Shown here piece after piece: positions 1-8,333 of a stretch of DNA of 64,000 bases. Position 1 is the stretch's first letter. Every line of letters begins with the position of its first letter. Origin of the DNA: Hyalangium gracile (GTDB lineage Bacteria; Myxococcota; Myxococcia; Myxococcales; Myxococcaceae); NCBI RefSeq assembly GCF_020103725.1, contig NZ_JAHXBG010000020.1, positions 1 through 64,000 of the forward strand, read 5' to 3'. Position numbers and translations under genes: made by a program. The notes under the pieces were generated by a model, which worked only from the letters and a program-made list of their open reading frames with translations, was not told the origin of the DNA and made no database searches.

Positions 1-71
1 ACGGAAGTTAAGCCCTCCAGAGCCGATGGTACTCCGCGGGAAACCGCGTGGGAGAGTAGGTCGCTGCCGGA
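1..71 (+). rRNA. 5S ribosomal RNA, 3' part
   Basis: The first bases match the conserved 3' half of bacterial 5S rRNA: GGAAGTTAAGCCCTCCAG, then GATGGTACT, then GGGAGAGTAGGTCGCTGCC. The 5' part lies outside the window. The RNA probably ends at about position 71, just before a T-rich stretch. It implies that a 16S-23S-5S operon lies to the left, read rightwards. Confidence 0.93.
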
Positions 72-82
72 TTTTTTTCTTC

Positions 83-127
83 GCGCCCCTGGCGCCCTTC
101 ACTGGGCTCCAGGGGCGCTTTTTTTTT
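83..127 (+). terminator. Rho-independent terminator of the rRNA operon
   Basis: A perfect 10-bp stem (83-92 with 109-118) is extended by an inner GCCC/GGGC pairing at 94-97 and 104-107. A run of nine T follows at 119-127. It lies directly downstream of the 5S 3' end and is the clearest intrinsic terminator in the window. Confidence 0.92.
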
Positions 128-240
128 GCCGCCACAGTGTCTCCACAGTGTCCGCGTTGCATCAGGCGCGATTCATTGTCTGGCGACTCGCTCCCGGGCC
201 TGCTTGAGTGCTGGCTCCCTCGCATCCCAGGAGCCATCGC

Positions 241-684
241 ATGAAACGACTTCGTCTCTTCTGCCTCGGCGGTGTCCTCGCGGTCGGGCTGTTTCTGGCC
301 CCCACTCCCTCCGAGGCTGCAAACATCCGCCTCGGGCTCGGAGCGGATTACTGGTTCGTCGAGAGCGCCACCTTCCAGTTCACCCTCGGCGTGGAGACTC
401 ACCTGGCGGGCCCGCTTCACCTCGGCGGGCGGTTCGGCGCGATGCTCGTGAGCTCGCCCGATACGCTCGGCGTTCCCATCGATCTGGTGCTGCACCTCAA
501 GCTCACTCGCAACTTCTACATTGAGGGCCTGGCCGGGCCGTGGATCCTCTTCGAAGGGGATACCTTCCGAGCTCACGGCGCCTTCGGCTTCGGACTCCAG
601 AGCGGCAAGCTGACCTTCGGTGTCGAGGTGGGATACATCTCACCCGAGCCGGCCATCGGGCTGCGGCTCGGATACAAGTTCTGA
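241..684 (+). CDS. Secreted outer-membrane beta-barrel-like protein
   Basis: The protein has 147 aa. The first 26 residues form a Sec signal peptide: basic MKRLR, a hydrophobic core, then a cleavage site near PSEA. The mature part alternates hydrophobic and polar residues with many Gly and aromatics (LGLGADYWFVE, FGFGLQSGKLTFGVEVGY) and ends in YKF, a terminal aromatic as in outer-membrane barrels. The start at 241 is chosen over an in-frame ATG at 208 because AGGAG lies 7 nt upstream and the signal peptide starts there. It is short for a barrel, about eight strands at most. No specific family is recognised. A hairpin at 700-725 separates it from the convergent SlyX-like gene. Confidence 0.8.
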   Translation: MKRLRLFCLGGVLAVGLFLAPTPSEAANIRLGLGADYWFVESATFQFTLGVETHLAGPLHLGGRFGAMLVSSPDTLGVPIDLVLHLKLTRNFYIEGLAGPWILFEGDTFRAHGAFGFGLQSGKLTFGVEVGYISPEPAIGLRLGYKF

Positions 685-699
685 CAGCTCGGTGGTGCA

Positions 700-725
700 G
701 GGCGGGGAGCTCGAGCCCCTCGCCC
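700..725. terminator. Possible bidirectional terminator hairpin
   Basis: GGGCGGGG (700-707) pairs with CCCCTCGCCC (716-725) around an inner palindrome, between two convergent genes and touching the stop codon of the SlyX-like gene. It has no T-run on either side, so it may be only a GC-rich hairpin. Confidence 0.35.
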
Positions 726-925
726 TAGTAGTGCGGTGGGCGCTCCTGCTGCCTGGCGTCCACCAGCCCCGGCTCTCCCTCCAGCTTGCGCTTGAGGGAC
801 TCCACCTCCGCCCGGAGGGTGTCCAGGGCCTGCTGCTGGGCATACAGCACGTCGCTGAGCTGCTGCAGAAGCTCCGACTGCTGCATGTAGCGCAGCTCCA
901 GCTCGATGAGGCGCGACTCGTCCAT
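725..925 (-). CDS. slyX: SlyX family protein
   Basis: A 66-aa protein that is almost entirely a predicted coiled coil (LIELELRYMQQSELLQQLSD and onward), ending in a Pro-rich tail with a PPHY terminus. Length, N-terminal E-x-R-L/I-x-x-L-E pattern and the PPHY end match the SlyX family, small cytosolic proteins of unknown biochemical role. It is divergent from the gene at 1001, and the 75-nt spacer must hold both promoters. Confidence 0.85.
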   Translation of the reverse strand: MDESRLIELELRYMQQSELLQQLSDVLYAQQQALDTLRAEVESLKRKLEGEPGLVDARQQERPPHY

Positions 926-1000
926 GCCCTCAGGGATATCTCATTCCGCCTCGGCTCGTCCCGTGCCCGTGTGCCCGGCGCCTGGCTCGAGGCCCTCGCC

Positions 1001-1297
1001 ATGAAGACCCTCGAACACATCCAGCGCTCTCGGGAGCTGCTCGCTCGCGGGCAGGAAGAGCTCGCCGAGGCTGCTCTCAGCGATGCCATCGATGCCGCTG
1101 TCGCTGACGAGAATCTCGTGCTCCTCACCCAGGCGAGGATGGCGCTCGGGGAGCTGATGTTCGAGCAGGGCCGCCACGAAGAGGCCGTCCCCTTCCTTCA
1201 GGCCGTCGTCCGGACCGAGATCGCCGATGGCTCCGTCGATGCCGAGGTCAAACGCTCCGCGCACCTGCTGCGGCGCATCCGGGGCATCGAGCCCTGA
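1001..1297 (+). CDS. Small TPR-like helical protein
   Basis: A 98-aa helical protein with Ala/Glu/Leu-rich repeats resembling tetratricopeptide motifs (ALGELMFEQGRHEEAVPFLQ is a good TPR helix pair). No signal peptide or membrane segment is seen, so it is probably a cytosolic adaptor. The ATG at 1001 starts a compact helical protein; longer in-frame extensions upstream run antisense to the SlyX gene and look non-coding. No specific function is recognised. Confidence 0.7.
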   Translation: MKTLEHIQRSRELLARGQEELAEAALSDAIDAAVADENLVLLTQARMALGELMFEQGRHEEAVPFLQAVVRTEIADGSVDAEVKRSAHLLRRIRGIEP

Positions 1298-1318
1298 GCC
1301 GGCGAGCCTCGAGAGCGG

Positions 1319-2308
1319 TCAGCGGCTCTGCCGGCACGCCTCTCGGATGAGCTCCGCCTGGCCCTGGAAGCGCCGCTCCAGGTCCATCTTCGTCACGAGC
1401 GCCGCCTCGTGCCGGCCTGCCTTCATCTGCATCGCGCACAGCGTCGCCAGCGGCCGCGGGTCCGCCACGTTCAGCCGGTCCGCCTCGCGCAGCTCCTCCT
1501 CGGCCTTGTCCACCTCTCCCAGCCGGAACTGCGCCACTCCCAGGTGGTAGTGCGCCACGGCCGAGCGAGGGCCTTCCGCCACGGCTCGCGCGAAGAAGAC
1601 CCGTGCCTCCTCGTTCCGGCCTTCCTTTCCGCGCAGCTCCCCCAGCTCCAGGAACAGCTTCTCCTTCGAGAGCCTCGGCTCCAGCTCCCAGAGGACCTTC
1701 TCCGCCGCTTCCGCCCTGCCCGCCGCGCTCAGCAGCTTCGAGTACCGCAGGTGCAGTGCCAGGTTCTCGGGCGCCTTCTTCCGCGCCCGGTCGAGCGCCT
1801 CCACCGCCCCCGCCAGGTCTCCGTCCTGCTCGCGCATGTCCGCCCAGAGTACGTCCGGCCTCGCGTCTCCTGGCGCCAGCCGCACCGCCGCCTCGAATGA
1901 TTCCCGCACGCAGCGGTCCATCCGCTCCAGCCGGCAGATTCTTGCTCGCAAGAGGTGGGTCTCCACCAGGCCGGGCTCCCGCCGGTCCGCCTCGTCGAGC
2001 AGCTCTCGCGCGTCCGCCGGAGCTCCTTCCAACAGGAGCTCCGCGGCCTCTCTCAGCTCCGCTCCGGTCGCCTTCGGGTGGTTCTTCAAGGGCTTCAGCA
2101 CCGGCACCCGGTTCCGGGCCTCCGGCGTCGCCCTCGCGATGGCCAGCTCCTGCTCAGGCAGGTTCCTCGGCAGGAAGAGTGGGATCAGGTGCACCAGGAA
2201 GGCCACGAAGCACACGCCCAGTACGCCTCGTATCGCCTGGCTCATCCTCCACCGCCTCGACGGTGGCTCGGTGCCCGTTCCTACCGTCTCCTCCAAGCGC
2301 TCCTCCAC
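1319..2308 (-). CDS. Membrane-anchored tetratricopeptide repeat protein
   Basis: The protein has 329 aa. A short cytosolic N-terminus is followed by one membrane segment at about residues 25-47 (GVLGVCFVAFLVHLIPLFL). The rest is TPR units (for example AVAHYHLGVAQFRLGEVDKA), five or more up to the C-terminus. By topology the TPR part would be periplasmic. It resembles CcmH/NrfG-like scaffolds, but no cytochrome-maturation genes are nearby, so a general protein-interaction role is all that can be inferred. It converges on the gene ending at 1297. Confidence 0.8.
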   Translation of the reverse strand: MEERLEETVGTGTEPPSRRWRMSQAIRGVLGVCFVAFLVHLIPLFLPRNLPEQELAIARATPEARNRVPVLKPLKNHPKATGAELREAAELLLEGAPADARELLDEADRREPGLVETHLLRARICRLERMDRCVRESFEAAVRLAPGDARPDVLWADMREQDGDLAGAVEALDRARKKAPENLALHLRYSKLLSAAGRAEAAEKVLWELEPRLSKEKLFLELGELRGKEGRNEEARVFFARAVAEGPRSAVAHYHLGVAQFRLGEVDKAEEELREADRLNVADPRPLATLCAMQMKAGRHEAALVTKMDLERRFQGQAELIREACRQSR

Positions 2309-2420
2309 TGCTGGACCCGTCTCCGGTCCTCCTCTGGATCCCTAGCTTCCTCCGGGCCCGCTCGCCAGCACTCCCGCCACTTCCCGGCTTCCGGGCAACA
2401 GCGCTCGGCGGCTCGAAGGA

Positions 2421-2768
2421 CTACGGCACGGCCCGGAGCCGAGGCCTCAGCGCGGAGGGCAAATCCACACCGCAGTTCCAGCACAGCTCGAAGTTCCCCG
2501 GGTTCTCCTCGCGACAGCGCGGGCAGCTCACCTCACGCCCCGCCGCCTCCCGGTTCTCCTCCAACTCGGCCAGCAGCTGTCGCGCCGCCTCCACGTCGCT
2601 CGGCCACAGCCACAGCTCGACCCATGTCTCCGTGCTCGGAATCTCTCCACTCAGCGGCGCCAGCGACTCTCCGCGCACCTCCACGGACAGCCCCGCCGCT
2701 TCCAGCAGTCCCGCCAGCAGCCGAGCCTCACCCACCGTGCGATGGACCGCGAACCGAACCCGCGTCAT
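2421..2768 (-). CDS. DUF2007-like signal-transducing protein with zinc ribbon
   Basis: The protein has 115 aa. Residues 1-75 resemble the DUF2007 fold (TVGEARLLAGLLEAAGLSVEVRGE, then WVELWLWPSDVEAARQLLAE). The C-terminus has two Cys pairs, CPRC and CWNC, separated by about 11 residues, which form a zinc ribbon. This pairing of a DUF2007 domain with a ribbon is common. The role is unknown and often annotated as putative signal transduction. Confidence 0.75.
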   Translation of the reverse strand: MTRVRFAVHRTVGEARLLAGLLEAAGLSVEVRGESLAPLSGEIPSTETWVELWLWPSDVEAARQLLAELEENREAAGREVSCPRCREENPGNFELCWNCGVDLPSALRPRLRAVP

Positions 2769-2852
2769 CTCCTCTCTGTGTCACGCTCAGGCTCGCCCAG
2801 CAACAGGGGCGAGCCTCCGCTCCCGAGCAGGCGGCCTGGCTTGCTGACAGGC

Positions 2853-3275
2853 TCATTCCTCCACGCGCAGCATGTGCGGCAACACCGCGTGAGCGTGCCG
2901 GGGGGCTCGAGTGTGCAGCTCCGCTGTCAGTAGCGCGTCCAGCTCCTCCAGCAGCTCATCGTACAGCTCGCCTGCTCCCCGGGCAGGAAGCCGCTTGGCC
3001 TTGAGCCGGACCCGGGGCGCCTCCTCGTCCTCGAAGGCCAGCGTGACGGCCAGCCCGTTCGGGCCCCCCGCCGCCGGTGGTACCACCACTGGCGCCGGCT
3101 GCCTCGCGGCCGCTTCCATCAGCGGCGCCAGCCGGTCCACCTCCTCGGGCGTCAGTTCCCGCTCACTGATTTCCTCTCCCTGCTCCAGCACGCGCAGGTG
3201 GCGCAGTCCCTCGACTCGCACCGCCTGCGCACCTGTGTTCGTCGGCCCGCTGCGCTCGTAGGTCACCGTTCGCAC
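2853..3275 (-). CDS. Hypothetical protein
   Basis: A 140-aa acidic soluble protein with no signal peptide. A beta-rich N-terminal half (VTYERSGPTNTGAQAVRVEG) is followed by a Pro/Ala linker and a helical C-terminal half ending LRVEE. GC3 bias and codon use agree with real coding. No family is recognised. It is on the same strand as its neighbours with spacers of about 85 and 170 nt. Confidence 0.6.
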   Translation of the reverse strand: MRTVTYERSGPTNTGAQAVRVEGLRHLRVLEQGEEISERELTPEEVDRLAPLMEAAARQPAPVVVPPAAGGPNGLAVTLAFEDEEAPRVRLKAKRLPARGAGELYDELLEELDALLTAELHTRAPRHAHAVLPHMLRVEE

Positions 3276-3445
3276 CTGCTCTACCTCCCTCCCAGTCAGC
3301 TATGCACTGGCGAGCAGGTTGGCACCGGGCAACACGACCGGCGCCACGCCTGAGCCGCTCTGCCTCACACAGCCAGTGCTGCCTGGCTGACACCTCTCCT
3401 GGCTCCCGAGCTTCAATGCCGCGGGGGACTCCGCTCGGGCTCGCG

Positions 3446-5719
3446 TCAGAAGAAGAAGGTGACGCTGGCCTGGGCGTTGAACGGGGCTCCCGGCGTGAAG
3501 TGCAGGTCCTCGCACCCCTCGAAGCTGTCTTCACCCGCCGGCCGCGTCCCCGCCGGGCAGCTCTCCGGCCCTGTCTCGTCCGGCAGCCGAGACACGTTCG
3601 CGAACTGTGCCTCCCGCCACTCGGTGTTCAGCACGTTCTGTAGCCCCAGCGTCGCCTCGAACCACGTGGCCCGGTAGCCCACCGTCGCGTCCACCCGCGT
3701 GAAGCCCTCCGCCGTCAGGAAGCGATCCTCCGTCGCTGGCCGGTCTGCCAGGTGCAGCACCCCCAGGCGGCCGTACAGCCCGCTCGGGTGCCGGGCCGAC
3801 ACGCCGCCCGCCAGAATCAGGGTCGGCGCCAGTGCCACCGCGTCCGCGTTGCCCGCGTTCTCCACGTACGTGGCTCGAGACACCGTGAGGTCCGCGTCCG
3901 CGAAGAGCCACGGCAGGATGCGCAGCCGTGCCTCCGCCTCCAGCCCCCGGCGCCGCGTCGGGCCTCGCGCCTCCGTCGTCCCCTCGTCCCCCACCCACAC
4001 GAGCTCGCTGTCCAGGTCCAGGATGAAGTACGAGCCGGCCAAGTCCAGCGCGTCGAACAGCCGCGTCCTTGCGCCCACTTCGTAGCCTCGTGCCCGCGTC
4101 AGCGGCGTCACCGGAGCCGGCTCGCGCACCACTCCGCGCGCGTCGTTCGAGTGGAAGCCCGTGCCCGCGTTCAGGTACAGCTCCGTCTCCGGGATGGCTC
4201 CGAAGACCAGGCTCGCCTTGGGCGACACTCGCGACGCCTGACGGACTCCCGAGGACTTCGTGCCCTGCGTCGTCGAGTCCTCCAGCCGGTCGTCCACGTC
4301 GAAGCCGAAGAGGTCTCCCCTCAGCCCCAGCACCGCCCGCAGCCACGGCGTGAAGGTGATGTCCTCCTGCGCGTACAGGCCCAGGCTCCCCTCTCGCACG
4401 CTCGCGTCCACCACCGTGGACAGGCGCTCTCGCGCTCGGTCGTTGTAGAGGCTGTTGGCGATGCTGTCCGTGCGCAGCTGCGTGCCCATCGTCGTCTCGA
4501 AGGAGATGCCGCGCCACTCCCGCCGGAAGCGGTAGCTGGCCTGCAACCCCGCCAGCGTCCGCGCGTCGTGCTGCTCGATCATGTCTCCGTTCTCCGGATC
4601 CCCGCTGAAGAACGTGAAGTTCGAGAAGAGGTTCAGCCGGTACTGCACCGCGTACGCCAGCACGCTCACCTCTCCCTCGTCGTCCGTCCTCGCCCGGAAG
4701 GTGCCGTAGATGCTGTGGCGCTGGGAGTTCCCTCCCTCCGTCGGATCGATCGTTCCGAAGCGGTCCAGCCGGCCCGCCTCCACCTCGCGCAGGGGAATCT
4801 GGCCGCTCGCGTTCCAGCCACTGCCGTACGACGTCAGTGTCACCGACACCGTGGAGCGCTCGGACAGCGCTCGCGTCACCTGCGTGAAGAGGCTGAAGCG
4901 CTGGAGCCGCTCCGGGTTCTCGAATGGACCGTTCGTGCCGTACACCTGCCCCGCGATGATGGGGGACCAGCCCTCCACCTCCGGCGCGGCGACGAACAGC
5001 CCTCGCCACGTGTCGAACGAGCCTCCACCCAGCTCCACCTGGCTCTTCTCGAAGTTCTTCCTCGTCACCAGGTTGATGGCTCCCGCCGTGGCGAAGTCTC
5101 CGAACTGCGCGAAGTAGGGACCCTTGGCCACTTCCACCCGCTCGATGAGCTCGGGGATGAGCCAGTTCAGGTCCGCGTACCCCTGGCCGTGCCCGTGGCT
5201 CACCATGTTCACCGGCACTCCGTCCACGAAGAGCGCCACGTCCGTGCCGTGGTCCGCGTCGAACCCTCGCAGGAAGTACTGGTTGGCCTTGCCTCCTCCC
5301 GCATGCTGGTTCGTGTACAGGCCCGGCACCACCTGCAGGATGTCCACCGGACGCGGGTGCGGACGCAGCAGGAAGTCCCGGTCTCTCACCGTCGACGAGG
5401 AGGCCGCTGTGAAGGACCTCCGAGCCGTGACCGTCGTCTCCCGTGACCGAGGATTCTCGGGCGTCGTGGGAGGCGGCGCTTCGACCTGCGCCGGTGGCGC
5501 CGCGGGCTCGGTGGGGGACGGGGACTCCGGGACGGGGGCGGATGGCTCCGGTTGTGGCGCTGGAGCTGGAGCCGCGTCGCCAGGCGTCGGCGGGGGCTCG
5601 ACGACAGCTGGCGTTTCGGGCGCAGGGGCCGGCGGGGACGGGGACTGGGCGAAGACGGGAGAGACTGCACACACCAATGCTGCGAGCACGGCCCGGTGGG
5701 CCGCGCGAAGGCGCGACAT
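3446..5719 (-). CDS. TonB-dependent receptor
   Basis: A 757-aa outer-membrane receptor. The chosen start (5719) gives signal peptide MSRLRAAHRAVLAALVCAV ending VFAQ; a longer in-frame start 52 codons upstream lacks one. A Pro/Ala-rich spacer (about 25-110) leads to a TonB-box-like ETTVTARRS, a plug domain (about 130-250: VDILQVVPGL, QYFLRGFDADHGTD, GGKANQYFLRG, ATAGAINLVTRKN) and a 22-strand-type barrel ending in Phe (ASVTFFF). The plug has several His (DADHGTD, VSHGHGQGY). The gene lies 62 nt downstream of a His-rich membrane protein on the same strand, which suggests a transition metal (Zn, Cu or Ni) as substrate. The metal is inferred. Confidence 0.92.
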   Translation of the reverse strand: MSRLRAAHRAVLAALVCAVSPVFAQSPSPPAPAPETPAVVEPPPTPGDAAPAPAPQPEPSAPVPESPSPTEPAAPPAQVEAPPPTTPENPRSRETTVTARRSFTAASSSTVRDRDFLLRPHPRPVDILQVVPGLYTNQHAGGGKANQYFLRGFDADHGTDVALFVDGVPVNMVSHGHGQGYADLNWLIPELIERVEVAKGPYFAQFGDFATAGAINLVTRKNFEKSQVELGGGSFDTWRGLFVAAPEVEGWSPIIAGQVYGTNGPFENPERLQRFSLFTQVTRALSERSTVSVTLTSYGSGWNASGQIPLREVEAGRLDRFGTIDPTEGGNSQRHSIYGTFRARTDDEGEVSVLAYAVQYRLNLFSNFTFFSGDPENGDMIEQHDARTLAGLQASYRFRREWRGISFETTMGTQLRTDSIANSLYNDRARERLSTVVDASVREGSLGLYAQEDITFTPWLRAVLGLRGDLFGFDVDDRLEDSTTQGTKSSGVRQASRVSPKASLVFGAIPETELYLNAGTGFHSNDARGVVREPAPVTPLTRARGYEVGARTRLFDALDLAGSYFILDLDSELVWVGDEGTTEARGPTRRRGLEAEARLRILPWLFADADLTVSRATYVENAGNADAVALAPTLILAGGVSARHPSGLYGRLGVLHLADRPATEDRFLTAEGFTRVDATVGYRATWFEATLGLQNVLNTEWREAQFANVSRLPDETGPESCPAGTRPAGEDSFEGCEDLHFTPGAPFNAQASVTFFF

Positions 5720-5781
5720 GAGAAACCTCGAGGAAGAAGAACGCGTAGGAGAGACGGACCACTGCGTGATGCAGGGGCCCC

Positions 5782-6219
5782 CTACGGGCCTTGAGGCATC
5801 GCCGTCGGCCGCAGCGGCGCGACGGACACCCACTCCGGGCTTCGCGTCACCTCCGCTCGCAGCGGCAGCCACCACACCTGCGGCGCCAGCACCACCGCGC
5901 GCGCTACCGCTACCGCCGTGAGGTGCTCCACCGAGCCCAGCTGGTGCCGATGCGCGTGGCCCTTCCCGGGCTCATGCCCCGCCGCGTCCCCGTGCGCATC
6001 GCCGTGCTCGTGGCCGTGCTCATGGCCAGCGGCCTCGCGCTCGTGCCGGGGCGCCGACGTCCTTTGGTGGTCCAACCACCCCTGGGACGTAGCCGGGAGC
6101 TTCCACCCTCCCGCGTGCCCCTCCACCGCGTGGAGCACCGGAGCCACCACGAGCCCGTACACCAGGACCATCAGGCCCAGGCGTGCCAGATCGCGTTGAT
6201 CTCGGATGTCCCTCACCAC
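5782..6219 (-). CDS. Histidine-rich membrane or secreted protein, probable metal binding
   Basis: A 145-aa protein with one N-terminal hydrophobic segment (about residues 13-30, LARLGLMVLVYGLVVAPVL). A His/Glu/Gly cluster at about residues 57-93 (AAGHEHGHEHGDAHGDAAGH, then KGHAHRH) is typical of metal-binding linkers and of small proteins next to metallophore or metal receptors. It precedes the TonB-dependent receptor on the same strand, so the two probably form an operon. No Zur- or Fur-like palindrome was recognised upstream. Function as a periplasmic metal-binding accessory is inferred. Confidence 0.75.
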   Translation of the reverse strand: MVRDIRDQRDLARLGLMVLVYGLVVAPVLHAVEGHAGGWKLPATSQGWLDHQRTSAPRHEREAAGHEHGHEHGDAHGDAAGHEPGKGHAHRHQLGSVEHLTAVAVARAVVLAPQVWWLPLRAEVTRSPEWVSVAPLRPTAMPQGP

Positions 6220-6433
6220 AGTGGATGGCTCCGCGGGTTCTTCTCGGAAGAGCGGCCCGCCTGCCTAGCCACCTTTCGCTCGCCTTGCAAGGCACTCAGG
6301 CGCGCCGCCCTCTCTCTACGGTGCCGACTGATGGACGGATTCATGGCCTCGCGAAGCCAGGCTCCGTCCCCCGCCTGACGCGCTGCGTGCACATTCCCTG
6401 CCGTCTCGCGGGTCCCGCCATTACACTCGGCCC

Positions 6434-8128
6434 GTGCGTCAAGAATCCGCTGCCCTCATCCGCACCTCTTCCGAGCAGGAGACTCCGCCTCCGCCGCCCT
6501 CCCGCGCCGAGCGGCTGCGTGCCCTCGCCTCCGAGGCGTTCGATCTGCTCATCATCGGTGGTGGCGTCACCGGGGCCGGCGCCGCGCGCGATGCCGCCCT
6601 GCGCGGACTGCGCGTGGCCCTCGTGGAGCGCGAGGACTTCGCCAGTGGAACCTCCAGCCGCTCCTCCCGCCTCATCCACGGCGGCGTGCGCTACCTCGAG
6701 CATGGCCACCTCGGCCTCGTCTTCGAGTCCAGCATCGAGCGCGCCCGCCTGCTGCGTCTGGCTCCCCACCTCGTCCGGCCGCTCGCCTTCACCTGGCCCG
6801 TCTATCGCGGCGCGCGCATCCCCCGCTGGAAGCTCAACGCCGGCCTCATGCTCTATGACGCCCTGGCCCTCTTCCGGAACGTCAAGGGCCACCGCGGCCT
6901 CAACGCCCGCCAGGTGCTCCAGGCCGAGCCCGGCCTGCTCCCACAAGGGCTCAAGGGCGGCGCCTGCTACTACGACGCCGCCACCGACGACGCGCGCCTC
7001 ACCTTCGCCAACGCGCTCGGCGCCTCCGAGGCCGGCGCCACCGTCCTCAACCACGCCTCCGTGCGTCGGCTCCTCATCGAGGAGGGCAAGGCTCGCGGCG
7101 CCATCGTCGTGGACCACCTCACCGGCCAGGAGCACACCGTCCGCGCTCGGGCGATCGTCAACGCCACCGGCCCGTGGAGCGATGAGATTCGCAGGCTCGA
7201 TGGCGCCGCCGAGGCTCCCGCCGTGCGCGGCAGCAAGGGCGTCCACATCGCCGTGCCTCGCGAGCGCCTGGGCAACCGCGACGCCCTCACGCTCCTGTCT
7301 CCCGTGGACGGGCGCGTCATGTTCGTCCTCCCCGCCGACAAGCACGCCATCATCGGCACCACCGAGACGGCCACCCGCGCCCACCCCGCCGAGGTGCGCG
7401 CCAGCGAGAAGGATGTGGAGTACCTCCTGGCCTCCGCCAACGCCTTCTTCCCCGAGGCGAAGCTGGTGCGCGCCGACGTCGTCAGCGCCTGGGCCGGCAT
7501 CCGCCCCCTGGTGGCGCGCGGCTACGGCGGCGCCGGAGATGCCGGCAGCGCCAGTCGCGAGCACGCCATCGACGTCAGCCCCACCGGCGTCATCACCATC
7601 AGCGGCGGCAAGCTCACCACCTACCGCGTCATGGCCCGGGACGTGGTGAATGCCGTGGAGCGCCAGCTCGGCGTGCCCCACCGCAAGCCCGTCACCGAGA
7701 CCCTGCCCCTGCCCGGCGGAGAGCTGCGCTCCGTGGACTCGGGCCTGGAGGCCGCCCTGCCCGAGGTGGGCCAGCCGGAGGTGGCGCTCCACCTGGTGCG
7801 CGCCTTCGGCAGCCGCTGGCGCCAGGTGTGGGGCCTCACCCGGGAGGAGGCCGCGCTCGCCCGGCCGCTCGTCCCCGGGCTGCCCTACCTGCGCGCCGAG
7901 GCCGCCTACGGCGTCACCCACGAGTTCGTCCACTCGCTGGCGGATCTGCTCATCCGCCGCCTCAAGGTCGCCTTCGAGACACGGGACCAGGGCGCCGAGG
8001 CCGCTCGCGCCGCCGCCGAAGTCATGGCCCCCCGCCTGGGCTGGGATGCCGCCGAGACGGAGCGCCAGCTCGAGGCCTATACCCGGGACGCCGCCCGCAT
8101 CTTCAACGTCGACCCGGCCGATGGTTGA
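6434..8128 (+). CDS. glpD: Aerobic glycerol-3-phosphate dehydrogenase
   Basis: A 564-aa FAD-dependent enzyme that oxidises sn-glycerol 3-phosphate to dihydroxyacetone phosphate and feeds electrons to quinone at the inner membrane. The N-terminal FAD motif is IIGGGVTGAGAARDAALRG at about residues 39-57. It is followed by the family signature SSRSSRLIHGGVRYLEHG and later by the conserved ISGGKLTTYR near residue 390. The C-terminal domain (about 400-560) is helical. The start is a GTG at 6434 with a 25-residue Pro-rich leader before the FAD fold. No glpK or glpF lies nearby. It is divergent from the His-rich gene. Confidence 0.95.
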   Translation: MRQESAALIRTSSEQETPPPPPSRAERLRALASEAFDLLIIGGGVTGAGAARDAALRGLRVALVEREDFASGTSSRSSRLIHGGVRYLEHGHLGLVFESSIERARLLRLAPHLVRPLAFTWPVYRGARIPRWKLNAGLMLYDALALFRNVKGHRGLNARQVLQAEPGLLPQGLKGGACYYDAATDDARLTFANALGASEAGATVLNHASVRRLLIEEGKARGAIVVDHLTGQEHTVRARAIVNATGPWSDEIRRLDGAAEAPAVRGSKGVHIAVPRERLGNRDALTLLSPVDGRVMFVLPADKHAIIGTTETATRAHPAEVRASEKDVEYLLASANAFFPEAKLVRADVVSAWAGIRPLVARGYGGAGDAGSASREHAIDVSPTGVITISGGKLTTYRVMARDVVNAVERQLGVPHRKPVTETLPLPGGELRSVDSGLEAALPEVGQPEVALHLVRAFGSRWRQVWGLTREEAALARPLVPGLPYLRAEAAYGVTHEFVHSLADLLIRRLKVAFETRDQGAEAARAAAEVMAPRLGWDAAETERQLEAYTRDAARIFNVDPADG

Positions 8129-8333
8129 CACCTCCCCGGCCTCCACCGTTCGTCGCCTTACGCCCCTGCTGTGAAGTGGTGTGCGCGCCTGTGGGTGGCA
8201 GCTCCCTTCGCGGGCGGCCATCCGGGCACCGTGATTAACATCGCAGGGGAACGCGGTTGCCCGTCCGCCCGTTCACTCCGGCTGGCACGGGGCCGGCAGT
8301 CGTAGCAGCCCTCGAGGGCGAAAGAGAGCGACT

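Noticed and set aside
3752-5446. 564-aa plus-strand frame antisense to the TonB receptor
   Set aside because: Val/Arg/His-rich shadow of the receptor; no start signal or domain.
6341-8221. 626-aa open frame antisense to glpD
   Set aside because: It mirrors the codon bias of glpD (third-position GC forces open antisense frames) and its translation is low-complexity Gly/Ala/Glu/His without a domain.
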